Made by a program: the position numbers and the translations under genes. From Hymenoscyphus infarciens (Eukaryota; Ascomycota; Leotiomycetes; Helotiales; Helotiaceae), in contig LLCB01000090.1 in NCBI GenBank assembly GCA_001414345.1, positions 1-64,000 of the forward strand: a DNA stretch of 64,000 nt, read 5' to 3'. Positions 62,432-64,000 of this stretch are shown here, piece by piece (the stretch's first letter is position 1; each line of letters opens with the position of its first letter). The notes beneath the pieces are model-generated. The model saw only the letters and a program-made list of their open reading frames with translations, made no database searches and had not been told where the DNA came from.

Positions 62432-64000
62432 CCCTCTATTTGAGATTTAGTCTCTAAACCGGTTATCTTATATAACTCTACCTATTTTTAACTTTTGACC
62501 TTCTTAAATAGGTAACTTTATAAGCTATAATAGCTTTATAAACTCCTTATACTTATTACCTCTTAGTATCTTAGTTAGTTTATTCGCTAGTATCTCGCCT
62601 ATAGGTACGTAGTATAATTCTATAATACTCTCTTTTACTCTTTTGTATACGAATTATTACTTATATATAAAGTGCTTTATACGTTAATATAATTTGGGAT
62701 TCTCTATAATTTATATAGCTCTATAGTAATCACTTCTTACTTAAACTTATAGAGCGTTTTTACTTTTATACTCTAATTCTAAGAGTAAAAACCGTACTTA
62801 TATAACCTCCTTTACTAATTTAGTAATACTATAGTATTCTAATTCGATTAAGTATAGTATAGTATAAGATTATTTCTAGGTTTAATAAGTAATAATACTC
62901 TCTCTTAAAAAGAAGGTATATCTAGAAGTTAATTTACTAATATATAAGTAATTTGTATAACTAGTATTAGTATATACTTCTAGTTCTTTTAGATCTAGTC
63001 CTCTATATATAATATACTAATTCTTTATTCCTTAGAAATATTATAATAAGTGTTTTATAACTTAAATATACTACTACGAAAGATTAACTAAGAACTTTAA
63101 TAATACTAATATTATATACGATATATCTAGCTAAGTAAGAACAGCTATATAATTAGCTAATCCTACTATTAATTAGTACTCCTTTATACTCTCTTAAGAG
63201 GCTTGTTCTATATTTAGTACTATAAAGTTTATATGTCTAGGGTCTAAAGGAGTTATAACTAGATTATAGTCTTCTATACTAAAGCGTTTAAGGATCTTTA
63301 AGATATAGGTATCTTAATAAAGATATAGCTTTTTATTTTCTCTATTACGTAAAATATATACTCTAAGAAAATATCTAGCTAGACTAAGGTCCTCTATTTA
63401 AAACTTTATATAAAGGTTAGTTTTAACTTTGTTAATATACTACTTTTCATCTACTATTAAGAAGTTATCTATATACGTATAAATAATAACTCTTATAGCT
63501 TTATTTTAGTATATATAATAAACAGCTACTAAGAGCTTAAATTCTATCTCTTTAAGAGCCTCTTATAATTTATTTTACTATAGCTAAAGAGATTATTTAA
63601 GACTATATAAGAACTTATTTAATTTAGCTATGTATTCTTTAGAATTATATATAATATTATCCTTAGTATATCTTAGAGGTATATTATAGTAAACTTCTCT
63701 ATCGATCTTGCTATTTAGGAAAGCGGTGATAGTATCTATCTATTTAACTTTAAGATTATATATTATAGTAAGAGTTAATATAATCTTTTAAGAGCTTGTC
63801 TTATATACCTTTATAAAAGTATAATAATAATCGACTTATATTCTTACTTAAAGCTACGTACTACCTATCTTATCTTAAACTTTAAGATAACTAAATTAAC
63901 GTCTCTTTTAGTATAATAAACGAATTTAGTAGTAAGTACTCTTTAGCCTCTTAGTACTAACTTTTGCTTAATTAGTATCTAGGTCTTTTTACGTATAAGC
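62273..64000 (-). mobile_element. Ty1/copia retrotransposon, 3' part, RIP-mutated, runs off the window
   Basis: Minus-strand reading from the right gives copia reverse-transcriptase motifs through RIP stops: LNKFLYSLK near 63600-63630, then IYTYIDNFLIVDEK near 63450-63490 (a mutated YVDDFLIV). RNase H-like sequence follows toward 62600. The 3' LTR lies at 62273-62431 with a complementary purine tract beside it. The element sits directly in the MFS gene; the candidate 5-bp target GGAAG (62268-62272) can only be confirmed with the other end. Confidence 0.8.

Noticed and set aside
1..64000. CRISPR array, bacterial operon or phage-like system
   Set aside because: Spliced genes, RIP and LTR/LINE elements show a fungal nuclear origin; no regularly spaced repeat-spacer array exists.

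Overview
The window is nuclear DNA of a filamentous ascomycete (Pezizomycotina). The genes have short spliceosomal introns (mostly 47-115 nt, GT...AG, with CTAAC/CTGAC-type branch sites). They sit in small islands of balanced base composition separated by long AT-rich blocks. In those blocks CpA and TpG are almost absent and former CAG/CAA/TGG codons read as stops. This is the signature of repeat-induced point mutation (RIP). I cannot name the species; a leotiomycete-like fungus is only a guess.

Layout. 1-1010: RIP-degenerate DNA. 1011-14021: gene island with RSM22 (mitochondrial small-ribosomal-subunit assembly factor, minus), a Zn2Cys6 transcription factor (minus), a divergently placed secreted S33/TAP-like alpha/beta hydrolase of 12 exons (plus), and an aminoglycoside-phosphotransferase-like (APH) gene. 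The APH gene is broken by a TA-flanked terminal-inverted-repeat transposon that itself carries a hAT-type MITE. 14022-23650: RIP-mutated DNA including a Tad1-type LINE. 23651-27970: a gene-poor island with a small Ser/Thr-rich GPI-anchored protein and a 294-bp terminal-inverted-repeat element that carries telomere-type (CCCTAA) repeats. 27975-37890: RIP-mutated DNA with an inverted LTR element. 37890-41460: small island with a second hAT MITE, an unrecognised 358-aa gene and an intact APH-like gene. 41461-60130: RIP-mutated block holding a three-level nest: a Tad1-type LINE is split by a chromodomain Ty3/gypsy element (5-bp duplication CTTAC), whose gag region is split by a second LTR element (496-bp LTRs, duplication GATAT). 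60130-62272: last island with a small hypothetical ORF and the 5' part of an MFS transporter gene. 62273-64000: a Ty1/copia element on the minus strand that cuts into the MFS gene and runs off the window.

Functional reading. The intact genes do not form an obvious pathway. RSM22 is housekeeping. The transcription factor and the secreted hydrolase share a 961-bp divergent intergenic region, so co-regulation is possible but unproven. I see no convincing rRNA, tRNA, CRISPR or bacterial-type operon. The most unusual items are the telomere-repeat-bearing TIR element, the nested retroelements with resolvable target-site duplications, and two host genes visibly disrupted by transposons at island edges. 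Exon models were built by hand from splice signals and reading-frame continuity, without transcript data.
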